A stretch of 64,000 bases of DNA from Oscillibacter sp. (GCA_022652655.1 JALCRQ010000004.1:1-64000), one strand, 5' to 3'; positions 26,479-37,669 are shown, counted from the stretch's first letter. Notes: a model not told the origin generated them from the letters alone. Program-made: numbers and translations.

Positions 26479-27663
26479 ATGGCAAATATTCTGGATTATC
26501 TCGACTGGCGCGGCGACCTGACGCTGCGGCAGGCGCCGTTTTGCGCGGTGGACAACCTGATTCTGGCGGAGCTGTCGTTTGTGGATTTTTCCGGAATTGT
26601 TCCGGAACCCGGCGCGGGAGCCGGCGTGGAGCTCCGGCAGGCGGCGGAGGCGTTCTTCCGCGCCCGGGCCGACGCGGAGGGCCGGGTGGACATGGGCGTG
26701 CTGGTGCCCGCCGCGATTCCGGTGATGCTGGAAAAAATGGCGGCCAGCCGCCGGTTCGGCGAGATGAGGCTCAGCTGCTTTACCGATCAGCTGGATCAGG
26801 AGAAATCCGAGCAGTTCGCGGCGCTGAGCGCGGAGACCGGGGACGGAGCCGTCTACCTCTCTTTCCGGGGGACGGACGACACCATCGCCGGCTGGAAGGA
26901 GGATTTTCTGCTGGGCTGCCTGCCGGAGATCCCGGCGCAGAAAAAGGCCGTGGAATATGTGCGGGCCGTGGCCCGGCAGTTTCCCAGGAAAAAGCTGCGG
27001 CTGGGGGGCCACTCCAAGGGCGGAAATCTGGCGGTCTACGGCGGGATGTACTGCCCCGCGGCGGTTCAGCGGCGGATCGGGGCCATCTACTCCAACGACG
27101 GGCCGGGCTTTTACCGGGATGTGCTGCAAAGCCCCCAGCACCGGCAGATTGAGGATCGGATTCACTCCATCGTGCCCAAATCCTCCGTGGTGGGGATGCT
27201 GCTGGAGCACGAGGAGGCGTACTCCGTGGTGGACAGCAGCCAGATGGGCTTTTTGCAGCATGACGGCTTTTCCTGGCTGGTGCTGGGGGACCATTTCCTG
27301 ACGCTGCGGGAGATGAGCGAGCAGAGCCGCATTGCGGACAGAGAGCTGGCCGCCTGGATTCGCGCGCTGCCGGAGGTCCAGCGGGAATCATTCGTCAACG
27401 CGCTGTTCAGCGTGCTGGCGGCCTCCGGAGCGGCCACGCTCACCGATCTGCGGGCGGACCGGCTCAAGGCCGTCGGCGGAATCGTCCGGGCCATGAAGGA
27501 ACTGGACAAGACCACCCGGGACGCGCTTTTGGACTTTGTGGGACTGCTGTTCCGCACCAATTTCCGCATGGTGCTGGGAGATCTGCAGGAGGAGAGCGGC
27601 AAGCGGGTGCTGGAGGCGCGGCGGCATTTTAAGCTCCTGCCCGACGCCAGGGGAGAGAAATAA
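26479..27663 (+). CDS. Mbeg1-like/DUF2974 alpha/beta-hydrolase (lipase-like)
   Basis: MANILDYLDWRGDLTL..., GGHSKGGNLAVYGG nucleophile elbow. Confidence 0.85.
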   Translation: MANILDYLDWRGDLTLRQAPFCAVDNLILAELSFVDFSGIVPEPGAGAGVELRQAAEAFFRARADAEGRVDMGVLVPAAIPVMLEKMAASRRFGEMRLSCFTDQLDQEKSEQFAALSAETGDGAVYLSFRGTDDTIAGWKEDFLLGCLPEIPAQKKAVEYVRAVARQFPRKKLRLGGHSKGGNLAVYGGMYCPAAVQRRIGAIYSNDGPGFYRDVLQSPQHRQIEDRIHSIVPKSSVVGMLLEHEEAYSVVDSSQMGFLQHDGFSWLVLGDHFLTLREMSEQSRIADRELAAWIRALPEVQRESFVNALFSVLAASGAATLTDLRADRLKAVGGIVRAMKELDKTTRDALLDFVGLLFRTNFRMVLGDLQEESGKRVLEARRHFKLLPDARGEK

Positions 27664-27680
27664 ACCCCTCCGACGAATAT

Positions 27681-27718
27681 AAAAAAGCCATGGAACTGTC
27701 CGTTCCATGGCTTTTTTT
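27681..27718. terminator. Bidirectional intrinsic terminator
   Basis: aaaaaagccatggaactgtccgttccatggcttttttt. Confidence 0.85.
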
Positions 27719-27751
27719 GCGGAGTGGACGGCGCCGCGGCGCCGAAAACGC

Positions 27752-29137
27752 TTACTTTTGTCCGGGTACCTTGGGCAGCAGCGCAAAGCTCGCCTGCAGC
27801 TCCTCGTCGGTGGGAATGTGGTCGGTCATCTGGCCGTCGTTGAACTTCTGATAGGCCACCAGATCGAAGTATCCCGTGCCGGTGAGGCCGAACACGATGG
27901 TCTTGGCCTCGCCGGTTTCCTTGCACCGGAGGGCCTCGTCGATGGCGACGCGGATGGCGTGGCTGGACTCGGGGGCGGGGAGGATTCCCTCCACCCGGGC
28001 AAACTGCTCCGCCGCTTCAAATACGCGGGTCTGCTCCACCGCCCGGGCCTCCATCAGCCCCTGGTGATAGAGCTCGGAGAGAATGGAGCTCATGCCGTGG
28101 TAGCGCAGGCCGCCGGCGTGGTTGGCGGAGGGAATGAACTCGCTGCCCAGGGTATACATCTTGGCCAGAGGGCAGACGTGGCCGGTGTCGCAGAAATCGT
28201 AGGCAAAGACGCCCCGGGTGAGACTGGGGCAGGAGGCGGGCTCCACGGCGATAAAGCGGTAGTCGGCCTCGCCCCGGAGCTTTTCACCCATGAAGGGGGA
28301 AATGAGGCCGCCTAGGTTGGAGCCGCCGCCGGCGCAGCCGATGATGATGTCGGGCTTGATGCCGTATTGATCCAGGGCGGCCTTGGTCTCCTGCCCGATG
28401 ATGGACTGGTGGAGCAGCACCTGGCTGAGCACGCTGCCCAGCACGTAGCGGCAGCCCGGGGTGGAGACGGCGGTCTCCACAGCCTCGGAGATGGCGCAGC
28501 CCAGGGAGCCGGTGGTGCCGGGGTGGGCCGCCAGAATTTTCCGGCCCACCTGGGTGGTCTCGGAGGGGCTGGGGGTCACGGAGGCGCCGTAGGTGCGCAT
28601 GACCTCCCGGCGGAAGGGCTTTTGCTCGTAGGAGCACTTGACCATGAACACCTTGCAGTCCAGCCCGAAATAGGAGCAGGCCATGGAGAGGGCCGTGCCC
28701 CACTGGCCGGCACCGGTCTCGGTGGTGACGCCCTTGAGCCCCTGCTGCTTGGCGTAGTAGGCCTGGGCGATGGCGCTGTTGAGCTTGTGGGAGCCGGAGG
28801 TGTTGTTGCCTTCAAACTTGTAGTAGATTTTGGCGGGCGTACCCAGCTGTTCCTCCAGGCAGTAGGCCCGGACCAGGGGAGAGGGACGGTACATCCGATA
28901 GAACTGGCGGATCTCGTCGGGGATGGGGATCAGCCGGTCGTCGTTGTCCAGCTCCTGGCGGATCAGCTCGTCGCAGAAAACCGGGCGGAGATCCTCAAAG
29001 GTGCAGGGTGCGCCGGTGGCGGGATTGCGCAGGGGAGCGGGCTTTTGCTTCATGTCCGCCCGGACATTGTACCAGGCCGTGGGCATTTCGGATTCCTTCA
29101 GGTAAATTTTGTAGGGGATGTCGTGATCGTACTTCAT
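27752..29137 (-). CDS. trpB: TrpB-like pyridoxal-phosphate-dependent tryptophan synthase beta (TrpB2 type)
   Basis: FEGNNTSGSHKLNSAIAQAYYAKQQG PLP lysine motif; ETGAGQWGTALSMA; CAGGGSNLGGL. Confidence 0.88.
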   Translation of the reverse strand: MKYDHDIPYKIYLKESEMPTAWYNVRADMKQKPAPLRNPATGAPCTFEDLRPVFCDELIRQELDNDDRLIPIPDEIRQFYRMYRPSPLVRAYCLEEQLGTPAKIYYKFEGNNTSGSHKLNSAIAQAYYAKQQGLKGVTTETGAGQWGTALSMACSYFGLDCKVFMVKCSYEQKPFRREVMRTYGASVTPSPSETTQVGRKILAAHPGTTGSLGCAISEAVETAVSTPGCRYVLGSVLSQVLLHQSIIGQETKAALDQYGIKPDIIIGCAGGGSNLGGLISPFMGEKLRGEADYRFIAVEPASCPSLTRGVFAYDFCDTGHVCPLAKMYTLGSEFIPSANHAGGLRYHGMSSILSELYHQGLMEARAVEQTRVFEAAEQFARVEGILPAPESSHAIRVAIDEALRCKETGEAKTIVFGLTGTGYFDLVAYQKFNDGQMTDHIPTDEELQASFALLPKVPGQK

Positions 29138-29179
29138 AACGGTGCTCCTTTCATGCCGTCGGTCTCTTTCGGAAGGGGG

Positions 29180-29490
29180 GTGCCGGGCATCAAAAAAAGA
29201 CCCTCATCCACAAAGAGAACCTGTTTGTTCTCCTGGGACAAAAGTCTTAAAAACTTCTGCGGTGCCACCCAAATTGGCGATTGCTCGCCCTCTCAAGCGA
29301 CGTGCTTCCACACGCCTTTCCGTGGTAACGGGGGAAAAGCCCGTCGGCGCTTACTGGCTTTCGCGTTCAGCCCGCCCTCTGCAGTCCATTCACCAAAGTC
29401 GTTTCTGCTGCGTTCCCATCGCCGGCAGCTCTCTTGGAGAAACTCGTTTTGCCTACTCGTCTGCGTCATCGGTTTTAATTTTGAACTTGG
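29180..29490 (-). ncRNA. T-box leader upstream of trpB2
   Basis: Minus strand carries gggtggcaccgc (T-box/antiterminator) followed by a terminator hairpin (gagaac-aaacag-gttctc) and a T run; candidate UGG specifier at 29386-29388. Confidence 0.85.
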
Positions 29491-29695
29491 CGCAAGTTTA
29501 CGACGATTCCGCCCGCCTGTCAAGCCCCCAAAAAAAATTAGTGAAACTTTCACAGCTTTTTTGGGCGAACCCCCGGCTGTTTTCTCAAAATTGCCTGCGC
29601 CGGACAAACCGTTTCGGCGTTTTCTGGGGGTGGCCGGCATTCCTGAGTAATGCCGGCCTCCCACGAAAAATTGCCGTGCTGCGGATTTGAGGGGG

Positions 29696-31942
29696 TTATC
29701 CCACCTCCACCACCCGAACGACGCTGTAGTCGTCCACGTAGAGATTGCTGACGGAGGCGTAGGCGTGAGCCTGGGAGAGGGTGATCCAGGTCTTGGACGC
29801 CCGGTTGTAGCACAGCACGCCGGAGGGAACGGAACAGGTTTTCCCGCCCGCCGTCACGGCGGAGGAGCCCACCCACGCGCTGTTGGAGATGTTGGAGAGC
29901 TTGGTGAGGGTGGTGTAGCCGGAGAGGCTGTCGCTGTCCGCGGCGGCGGTGATGCCGATAAAGGTGCCGTCCTCGATGGGATAGCCCGTCTGATAGGGCC
30001 CGTGGGAGGTGCCGCCGGCGTCCAGGGTGACGGAGCCGGTGACATGCGTGCCGAAGGAGTCCCCCACGGTGACCTTCTCGTATTTCGCAAGGCCGTAGAG
30101 ATACTGGCTGCCGGACACGTTCCCCACCACCAGCACGCTGACCCGGTTCGCCCAGTCGGTGACGGAGCAGACGATTCCGGAGGCCGGAATCACGTCGGCG
30201 TTCAGCGCGGAGAGCGCCACCGGCGTCAGGGTCCCGCCGCTTTGCCGGTAGATCAGTACGTTGTCCCGAAGGGTGCGGGAGCCCAGCGTCTTTTTCAGGA
30301 CGTTCAGCTCGCCGCCGGTGCCGCCGGTGACCTTGTTCAGATTCAGGGTGCCCCTGGAGCCAGAGGAGACCCGCACCAGCTGTCCCGAGAGACTGCCGGC
30401 CTCGGCCCCGGACAGGGAGACGTCGCCCTTCACCGTGATGCCGCACAGCAGCTTTACGGTGGCGGAGGAGGTGCCCACGGACTGGGCGATGCCCAGCGCG
30501 TTGCCGTCGGCGCCGAAGCTGCCGGAGGCGGAAACCGCGCCGGCCACCTGATTGTCCTCGGTCAGCAGCAGAGTGATCTGGCTGCCCAGGTCAAATTTGG
30601 AGATCGTGTCGTAGGCCGAAGCCAGCACGGGGAATTCGTGGCCCAGGACCGTGACCTTCTCCGGCGCGCTGCGGTTGGGGGTGCAGGCCTCGTAATAGCC
30701 GGTGATGCGGGTGTCGCACACGCGGATGGTGTTGGTGGCGCTGGAATAGGTGGCCACGTCGTACTGGCGCACGTCTCCCGCGTCCGCCGCGACGCCGTCC
30801 TTGTAGATCCGGTAGGAGCCGGAGCCGCCGGCCAGAGCCGAGAAACCCTCGGTAGAGCCCCGGGAGGCCGCCACCACCGCGGCGCTGGCCACGCTTCCGC
30901 TGCCCGCCAGCACGTATTCGACATTGCCGGAGGAGCCCAGGTACAGCGTCACCGTGGTGCCGGGCGTCAGCCAGGCGTAGGCCGTGCTCCACTTTTCCTC
31001 CGCGCCGTCCCGATAGACCATGACGTCCTTGGCCACGGCATATTTTCTGCCGGAGGTATCGGTCAGCTGCAGCGAGGTCACGGACGAGACGGTGACCGTC
31101 TGGTTGGAGCCCACGCTGTAGGGGACGAAGGTCAGCACCTTGCCGGTCTTTTTATCCAGCAGGAGAATGCCCTTGCGGCCGTTGAGCAGTCCGCTGGAGG
31201 GCTTGTTGGCCATCTCGTAGATGTCCCCCGCGCCGGTCTGCATGGCGGTGTTGGTGCCGTTGGGCGCCAGGGCCCTGGAATCCACCAGCATGACGTCCTC
31301 CTTGATGCTGGCAATGGAGGCGGCATAGGCGGAGTCATCCTTCATGCTGCACCGCAGGAGGTTGGAAAAGAGCCTTGCCGCGTTGCCCCGATTCAGGGCG
31401 TCGCCGCCGGACAGGCTGACGCCGTCCGTCAGACCCACGACGCCCGCCTGGGCGATATAGCCGTCCGGCCATACCGTTCCCATATCCGCGTCCGCGTAGC
31501 CCAGGATCCGCATCAGAATGGTTACGGCCTGGCCGTAGGTCACGGTGCGGTTGGGGCGGAAGTACCCGTCGGCAAAGCCGGCGATAATTTTCTTGCCCTT
31601 GGCGGCCAGATTGATGTAGGCCGCTGCCCAGTGGGAGGGCTTTACGTCCGGAAAGATAGTGGTGGCCCGGTAGGCGCCCGCCTCGCCGCCGGCGTTGAGC
31701 ACGTAGACGGCCATTTTGCAGAACTGTGCCCGGGTCAGGGTGTTTCCGGGCCGGAAGCTGCCGTCGGAATAGCCGTCCAGCACGCCCAGCAGGCGCAGCG
31801 TCTCCACGGAGACCGCCACGCCGGCGTCCGTCACGTCGGAAAAGGACGTTACGGCGGATGCGGCCCCGGCCGGAACGGCCAGCAGCGAGACGGTGAGGCA
31901 CGCCGCCAGGATCAGCGCGGTGAGTTTTGTATGTCGTTTCAT
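29696..31942 (-). CDS. S-layer homology (SLH) domain surface protein
   Basis: Signal peptide MKRHTKLTALILAACLTVSLLAVPAGAASA; SLH motifs GYSDGSFRPGNTLTRAQFCKM and GFADGYFRPNRTVTYGQAVTILMRILGY. Confidence 0.88.
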   Translation of the reverse strand: MKRHTKLTALILAACLTVSLLAVPAGAASAVTSFSDVTDAGVAVSVETLRLLGVLDGYSDGSFRPGNTLTRAQFCKMAVYVLNAGGEAGAYRATTIFPDVKPSHWAAAYINLAAKGKKIIAGFADGYFRPNRTVTYGQAVTILMRILGYADADMGTVWPDGYIAQAGVVGLTDGVSLSGGDALNRGNAARLFSNLLRCSMKDDSAYAASIASIKEDVMLVDSRALAPNGTNTAMQTGAGDIYEMANKPSSGLLNGRKGILLLDKKTGKVLTFVPYSVGSNQTVTVSSVTSLQLTDTSGRKYAVAKDVMVYRDGAEEKWSTAYAWLTPGTTVTLYLGSSGNVEYVLAGSGSVASAAVVAASRGSTEGFSALAGGSGSYRIYKDGVAADAGDVRQYDVATYSSATNTIRVCDTRITGYYEACTPNRSAPEKVTVLGHEFPVLASAYDTISKFDLGSQITLLLTEDNQVAGAVSASGSFGADGNALGIAQSVGTSSATVKLLCGITVKGDVSLSGAEAGSLSGQLVRVSSGSRGTLNLNKVTGGTGGELNVLKKTLGSRTLRDNVLIYRQSGGTLTPVALSALNADVIPASGIVCSVTDWANRVSVLVVGNVSGSQYLYGLAKYEKVTVGDSFGTHVTGSVTLDAGGTSHGPYQTGYPIEDGTFIGITAAADSDSLSGYTTLTKLSNISNSAWVGSSAVTAGGKTCSVPSGVLCYNRASKTWITLSQAHAYASVSNLYVDDYSVVRVVEVG

Positions 31943-31954
31943 GGTGTTCCTCCC

Positions 31955-33223
31955 TTACTCCGCGCGCAGCGCTTCCACAGGCTGCAGCCTGGAAGCCTTG
32001 GCGGCGGGATAGATGCCGAAGAGAATGCCCAGCAGCACGGACAGGCCGAATGCACCCATGGTGATCAGCGGGGAGGGCCAGACCGTGAGGTGGAGCAGCA
32101 GCGTCCCGGCGATCAGCGATCCGATGAAGCCGATGAGAATCCCGATGATTCCGCCGATGCCGCAGAGCATGGCCGCCTCAATGAGAAACTGGGCGACGAT
32201 GGAGCGGCGCTCTGCGCCGATGGCCCGGCGGATGCCGATCTCCCGGGTTCGCTCCGTGACGGTGACCAGCATGATGTTCATAATGCCGATGCCGCCCACC
32301 AGCAGGGAGATGGCGGCGATGCCGCCCAGCACCAGGCTCATCTGGGTGGCCCACTGGTTCACGCTCTGCTGGGACTGGTTGTCGCTGTATACGGAGAAGT
32401 TGCCGGCCTGATTGCTGATCCGCCCGCCAAGGTAGTTGGTCAGAAGGGAGATCACCTGGGTGGTGGCGTCGCCGGAGCTGGCCTTGACCATGAAATCGGT
32501 CATCTGCGTGTCAGGCGCCAGGTAGCGGCGGTCCGTATACGGAAAGACGATGATGTTGTCCATAGACCACTGGGAGTCGGCGTCCTTTTCCGCATAGACG
32601 CCGATGACGGTGTAGGGCAGGCCGTTGACCTGCATGGTCTGTCCCACCGGATCCGCATAGTTGAAAAAGATCTTGGCCGCCCGGGCGCCCAGCACGCATA
32701 CCGGCGCGTAGCGGTTGATGTCCAGCTGCGAGAGATCCCGGCCTTTTTCAAGTTCAAAGTTGTTGCACACGGCGTACTGATCGGAGCCGAAGTACAGCGA
32801 GGGCGGCAGGTCGGCCACCTGCTGGCTGCCGGAGGAGCTGTCGCCGGGGCCGCTGTTCCACATGCTCTGCTGGTTTTTCTGCATGACGGCGCTGTTTTTC
32901 GCGCCGTATACCACGGTGGCGCTGAACTGGGTGCTGGGTGTGACGCCCAGCACCAGATCGCTGCCCAGGGAGTTGCAGTAGCGGTAGAGATCGTCGAAAA
33001 CGTCCCGGCCATCGTAGCGGCTGGCGGAGACGCTGACCTTGTTTTTGCCCATGGCCTCGAACTGCTTGAGCGTCTGCTGGTTGGAGCCGTTGATGACGGA
33101 TACGATGGTCATCACCGACGCAATTCCGATGATAATGCCCAGCATGGTCAGAATGGAGCGGCCCTTGTTGCCGCGGATGGATTTGAACGCCATCTTGATG
33201 GCCTGTTGAACATTCACAGCCAA
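31955..33223 (-). CDS. MacB-like ABC transporter permease
   Basis: [54 protein letters not shown]. Confidence 0.93.
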   Translation of the reverse strand: MAVNVQQAIKMAFKSIRGNKGRSILTMLGIIIGIASVMTIVSVINGSNQQTLKQFEAMGKNKVSVSASRYDGRDVFDDLYRYCNSLGSDLVLGVTPSTQFSATVVYGAKNSAVMQKNQQSMWNSGPGDSSSGSQQVADLPPSLYFGSDQYAVCNNFELEKGRDLSQLDINRYAPVCVLGARAAKIFFNYADPVGQTMQVNGLPYTVIGVYAEKDADSQWSMDNIIVFPYTDRRYLAPDTQMTDFMVKASSGDATTQVISLLTNYLGGRISNQAGNFSVYSDNQSQQSVNQWATQMSLVLGGIAAISLLVGGIGIMNIMLVTVTERTREIGIRRAIGAERRSIVAQFLIEAAMLCGIGGIIGILIGFIGSLIAGTLLLHLTVWPSPLITMGAFGLSVLLGILFGIYPAAKASRLQPVEALRAE

Positions 33224-33909
33224 TCCACCTCCTGGGAGTGATCGTCCACAATCTTCCCGTCCGCCAGCCGGACGACCCGGCGGGCCGTGGCGGCGATGCC
33301 GTTGTCGTGGGTGATCAGAATGACCGTGCTGCCCTCCTTGTTCAGCTCCTGAAGAAAGTGGAGCACGTCGTGGCCCGTGTGGGAGTCCAGCGCGCCGGTG
33401 GGTTCGTCGGCCATGATGATGGGCGGACGGGCCGCAATGGCCCGGGCGATGGCCACCCGCTGCTGCTGGCCGCCGGACATCTCGGAGGGCTTGTGCCGCT
33501 CCCGGCCCAGAAGTCCCACGCGCTCCAGCGCCGCCATCGCCATCTCCCGGCGTTTTTCCGCGCCGATGCCCTGATAGATCAGGGGAAGCTCCACATTTTC
33601 CTCCACGTTGAGGCTCTGAATGAGGTTGTACTGCTGGAAGATGAATCCGATCTGCCGGTTGCGGATATGGCTCAGCTCCCGGTCGGAGAGCTCCTTGACG
33701 TCCACGCCGTCCAGCAGATAGGTGCCGTGGGTGGGAATATCCAGGCAGCCCAGCACGTTCATCATGGTGGACTTTCCGGAGCCGGACTGTCCCACCACGG
33801 CCGCAAATTCGCCCCGCTGGATGGTCAGGCTGACGCCGTCCAGCGCCCGAACCTCGCTCTCCAGGCCCTCACTGTAAATTTTGTAGACGTTTTTCAGTTC
33901 AATCAGCAT
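33214..33909 (-). CDS. ABC transporter ATP-binding protein (MacB/LolD type)
   Basis: [17 protein letters not shown] Walker A; LSGGQ-like [27 protein letters not shown] Walker B. Confidence 0.95.
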   Translation of the reverse strand: MLIELKNVYKIYSEGLESEVRALDGVSLTIQRGEFAAVVGQSGSGKSTMMNVLGCLDIPTHGTYLLDGVDVKELSDRELSHIRNRQIGFIFQQYNLIQSLNVEENVELPLIYQGIGAEKRREMAMAALERVGLLGRERHKPSEMSGGQQQRVAIARAIAARPPIIMADEPTGALDSHTGHDVLHFLQELNKEGSTVILITHDNGIAATARRVVRLADGKIVDDHSQEVDWL

Positions 33910-33912
33910 GGC

Positions 33913-35628
33913 TTAACCCCAGGAGCTGGTGACCTGCTTGGCAGTGAACACCGTGGCGCCCTCATCCACGCCGGATTTGATCTCGATATTGTTGTCGTCG
34001 GAAATTCCGGTTTCCACCGGTACGGGGTAGTAGCCCTTTTTCGGCACATCGTCCGGCCAGGTCGGCAGGTCGATGGCGCCGTCCGGCTTGGAACCGCTCT
34101 TGACAAACACCACCGTATTGCTGCTCCCGTCGTCCATCTGCACGTATTTGACGCACTGGATGGGCAGCAGCAGGCAGTTGTCGTTCTGACTGGCCACCAG
34201 GGAGTAGTTGACGTTGCCGCCGTTGATGACTGAGCCGTCCGCATTGTCCACGGAGATGACCATGGGGTAGCTGGCCACGCCGTTTTCCACCTTGCTGGCC
34301 AGGGATACGGATTCCACCGTCCCCATATAGCTGCTGTCGCTGAGGTCCTTGATGTCCACCGGCATTCCCACCTTGACGAAGGAGATGTTCCGCTCGTCCA
34401 CGGTGGCGTTGATGAGCATGACGGAGGTGTCGGCGATGGTGACCACCGCCGTGGCTGTGCCGGTGAGCTCGTTACCCGGGGCAATGGAAAGCCCCATCAC
34501 CGTGCCGTCGATGGGCGCAACAGCACTGCAGTTGGCCAGATTGTCCTGTGCCTTCTTGAGATCCTGCTGAGCCGTTTCCAGCTGCTGCTCGGTAGTGAAG
34601 ATCTCGTTTTCACTGTCCTCTCCGTCGATCCGTACCAGCACCTGTCCGGCACTGACACTCATGTAGTCCACCAGACTGCTGGAGAGAATCGTGCCGCTGA
34701 CTGTGGATTTAAGGTCGCCGGAGCGGTAGTATTCCAGCTTGCCCGGCTCGTAGGGATAGACTGTCTCGCCCTTGGCGCTCAGCGTGGCGGAGGCCGTCAT
34801 ATCCACGCTCAGTGTGCCGGGGTTGGTGAGGACGATGTCCGCCTCAAAGAGCTTGGAGCCCTCGGGCGTAATGCGGCTGACCATATGTACGGCTTCCACC
34901 CGCCCCGTCAGCGTGGACATCAGGCCCGGCAGGGAAACGGAGGCGCTCTGCCCGGCGCGGATCTCGCCCCGGTAGGCGTAGGAGTAATACTGCTTGAGCC
35001 GCATGTGGGTATCGTCGGCCAGCGTGGCCACCTTGTCGCCCTTGCTGATGGTGTCGCCCTTCTGAAGCTTTGCCGTGTCCATGAGCTTGCCCGCGTAGGC
35101 CGCGGACAGGTTCAGCCCGGCAATGTCCTTCTGCAGGCCCCGGAGCCGCTTTTCATAGCCGTTCACGGTGTTCTGCGCGGTTTGAACGGCGGTGCGGGCC
35201 GCGGGGGAGTCGATGGTAAAAAGCGGGGTGCCCGCCGTGACGCGGTCGCCCTCGGCAACCATGACCTCCTGTACGGTTCCGGCGGTGGTGATGGTGATGG
35301 TCTGGCTGTTCTTGGCCTTGGTGAGGCCGCTGCCTGTCACCGTACTGGTGATGGAGCCGTACTGCACGTCGTTGGTGATGACCTTGTCCTCCTTGGCCGA
35401 GGACTTTCCCAGGAATTTTGCGAGAAACAGGATTCCCGCCGCCACAGCCGCCAGCACCACAATTAAAATGATCCATTTTTTCACTTTTTTGCGGGGCTTC
35501 TTTTTCTTTTCCGCCGGGCCCGGGCGGCCGGCGTAATTTTCCGCCGCCGAATCCTCGCCGTAGACTATCTTGCCGGCGTGGGCCTCGCCGCTCGTTCCGG
35601 GCTGCGCCGGCTCTTTGACTTCAGCCAT
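33913..35628 (-). CDS. Efflux periplasmic adaptor (HlyD/MFP family)
   Basis: N-terminal TM; biotinyl-lipoyl-like VQEVMVAEGDRVTAGTPLFTI; operonic with the MacB-like ABC genes. Confidence 0.88.
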   Translation of the reverse strand: MAEVKEPAQPGTSGEAHAGKIVYGEDSAAENYAGRPGPAEKKKKPRKKVKKWIILIVVLAAVAAGILFLAKFLGKSSAKEDKVITNDVQYGSITSTVTGSGLTKAKNSQTITITTAGTVQEVMVAEGDRVTAGTPLFTIDSPAARTAVQTAQNTVNGYEKRLRGLQKDIAGLNLSAAYAGKLMDTAKLQKGDTISKGDKVATLADDTHMRLKQYYSYAYRGEIRAGQSASVSLPGLMSTLTGRVEAVHMVSRITPEGSKLFEADIVLTNPGTLSVDMTASATLSAKGETVYPYEPGKLEYYRSGDLKSTVSGTILSSSLVDYMSVSAGQVLVRIDGEDSENEIFTTEQQLETAQQDLKKAQDNLANCSAVAPIDGTVMGLSIAPGNELTGTATAVVTIADTSVMLINATVDERNISFVKVGMPVDIKDLSDSSYMGTVESVSLASKVENGVASYPMVISVDNADGSVINGGNVNYSLVASQNDNCLLLPIQCVKYVQMDDGSSNTVVFVKSGSKPDGAIDLPTWPDDVPKKGYYPVPVETGISDDNNIEIKSGVDEGATVFTAKQVTSSWG

Positions 35629-35865
35629 TTAAAATGCTCCTTTTCCGGCCAGTGTACTCTTTGCGCTGCTGGCCGCTTGTACCATCTAAGGTAGAGCACT
35701 CCAGATGCCTTTTCAACAACAAAACAGTAACAGTTTCCGCCGCCTCCGCCTGCCTGTCCGGCGGGAGGAAACGGCGGAAACCGCGGACGGGCCGCGCCCC
35801 GGAATTGCCCGGCGGCGCGGCCCGTTTTATCTGATCTGCAATTTTTCTGCGGCAGGGGAGGACGC

Positions 35866-37623
35866 TTACTTCAGCGCCTTGGAATCCACCGCCTGGCGGA
35901 GGATCCCGGCGAACTCCGATGCCGGCATGGCGCCCAGATCGCCCTTTTCGCGCTGACGGACGGCCACCTGGCCGGACTCGGCCTCCTTGTCGCCCAGCAC
36001 CAGCATATAGGGGACCTTTTCGCCCTGGGCGTCGCGGATCTTCTTGCCGATTTTCTCGTTGCGCAGATCCGTCTCCACCCGGAAGCCCTGGGCGCCCAGC
36101 TCCGCCGCCACCTGCTGGGCGTAGCCGTTGACGCGGTCGGTGATGGTCAGGATCTTCACCTGCACCGGGGACAGCCACACCGGGAACGCGCCGGCAAAAT
36201 GCTCGGTGATAACGCCGATGAACCGCTCGATGGAGCCGAACACCACGCGATGGATCATCACCGGGCAGTGCTTTTCGCCGTCGGCTCCGGTGTATTCCAG
36301 ACCGAACCGGCCGGGCAGCTGGTAGTCCAGCTGAATCGTGCCGCACTGCCAGGTGCGTCCCAGGCAGTCCTTGATGTGGAAGTCCAGCTTGGGCCCGTAG
36401 AACGCGCCGTCGCCCTCGTTGATCACGTAGGGCCGGTCAATGCTCTCAATGGCGTCAGAAAGAGCGTGAGTGGCCACGTCCCAGTCCTCCACGGTGCCGA
36501 TGTGATCCTCAGGCATGGTGGAGAGCTCAATGGTGTACGGCAGGCCGAAGAGGGAGTATACCTCGTCGAACAGCTGGGCGATGCGAACCACCTCGTCCTT
36601 GATCTGATCCGGGGCCAGCAGGATGTGGGCGTCGTCCTGAGTGAAGCAGCGGACGCGGAACATCCCGTGGAGGGCGCCGGACAGCTCGTGGCGGTGGACG
36701 ATGCCCAGCTCGCCGTAGCGCAGGGGCAGCTCCTTGTAGGAGTGGGCGTCCTGCTCATAGACCAGGATGCTGCCGGGGCAGTTCATGGGCTTGATGGCAA
36801 AATCCTCGCCGTCGATGACGGTGGTGTACATATTCTGCTTGTAGTGATCCCAGTGGCCGGAGGTCTCCCACAGCGTCCGCCGCATGATCTGGGGAGTGGA
36901 GATTTCCACATAATCCCATTTCTTGTGCACCTGACGCCAGTAGTCCACCAGGGTGTTGCGCAGCACCATGCCCTTGGGCAGGAAGAAGGGCATGCCGGGG
37001 GCCTCGTCGCAGAAGGCGAACAGCCCCAGCTCCTTGCCCAGCTTCCGATGGTCCCGGCGCTTGGCCTCCTCAATGCGCTGCAGGTATTCGTCCAGCTCAT
37101 CCTTCTTGGGGAAGGCCACGCCGTAGATCCGCTGCAGGGTCTGGCGGTTGGAATCGCCCCGCCAGTAGGCGGCGTTGCAGGTGGTCAGCTTGATGGCGTT
37201 GCCCTTGATCCGGCCTGTGCGGTCCAGATGGGGGCCGGCGCACAGATCGGTGAACTCCCCCTGCTTGTAGAAGCTGATGATGGCGTCCTTGGGCAGGTCG
37301 TTGATGAGCTCCACCTTGTAGGGCTCGCTCCGCTCCTCCATGAATTTGATGGCGTCGGGGCGGGGCAGCTCAAAGCGCTCCAGCGGAAGATTCTCCTTGC
37401 AGATCTTCCGCATCTCCGCCTCGATCTCCGTCATCTTCTCCGGCGTGAAGGGGAAGGGAGAGTCCAGGTCGTAATAGAAGCCCTCTGCGATGGAGGGGCC
37501 GATGGCCAGCTTTACCTCTGGCCACAGACGCTTGACGGCCTGGGCCATCACGTGGGAGCAGGTATGCCAGTAGGTTTTGCGGTATTCGGGATTTTCAAAG
37601 CTGTATTGATTTTCTTCAGACAT
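35866..37623 (-). CDS. thrS: Threonyl-tRNA synthetase lacking the N-terminal TGS domain
   Basis: Starts MSEENQYSFENPEYRKTYWHTCSHVMAQAVKRLWPEVK at the editing domain; class II catalytic motifs present. Confidence 0.93.
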   Translation of the reverse strand: MSEENQYSFENPEYRKTYWHTCSHVMAQAVKRLWPEVKLAIGPSIAEGFYYDLDSPFPFTPEKMTEIEAEMRKICKENLPLERFELPRPDAIKFMEERSEPYKVELINDLPKDAIISFYKQGEFTDLCAGPHLDRTGRIKGNAIKLTTCNAAYWRGDSNRQTLQRIYGVAFPKKDELDEYLQRIEEAKRRDHRKLGKELGLFAFCDEAPGMPFFLPKGMVLRNTLVDYWRQVHKKWDYVEISTPQIMRRTLWETSGHWDHYKQNMYTTVIDGEDFAIKPMNCPGSILVYEQDAHSYKELPLRYGELGIVHRHELSGALHGMFRVRCFTQDDAHILLAPDQIKDEVVRIAQLFDEVYSLFGLPYTIELSTMPEDHIGTVEDWDVATHALSDAIESIDRPYVINEGDGAFYGPKLDFHIKDCLGRTWQCGTIQLDYQLPGRFGLEYTGADGEKHCPVMIHRVVFGSIERFIGVITEHFAGAFPVWLSPVQVKILTITDRVNGYAQQVAAELGAQGFRVETDLRNEKIGKKIRDAQGEKVPYMLVLGDKEAESGQVAVRQREKGDLGAMPASEFAGILRQAVDSKALK

Positions 37624-37669
37624 GGTTTCGTTCCTCCTTGTCCTGAGGGGCGGCGGTTTTCGTCCGAAA

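Noticed and set aside
29687-33241. 1184-aa plus-strand ORF across the SLH and ABC genes
   Set aside because: Shadow ORF in high-GC DNA opposite two well-recognised minus-strand genes; its translation is low-complexity with no family resemblance.
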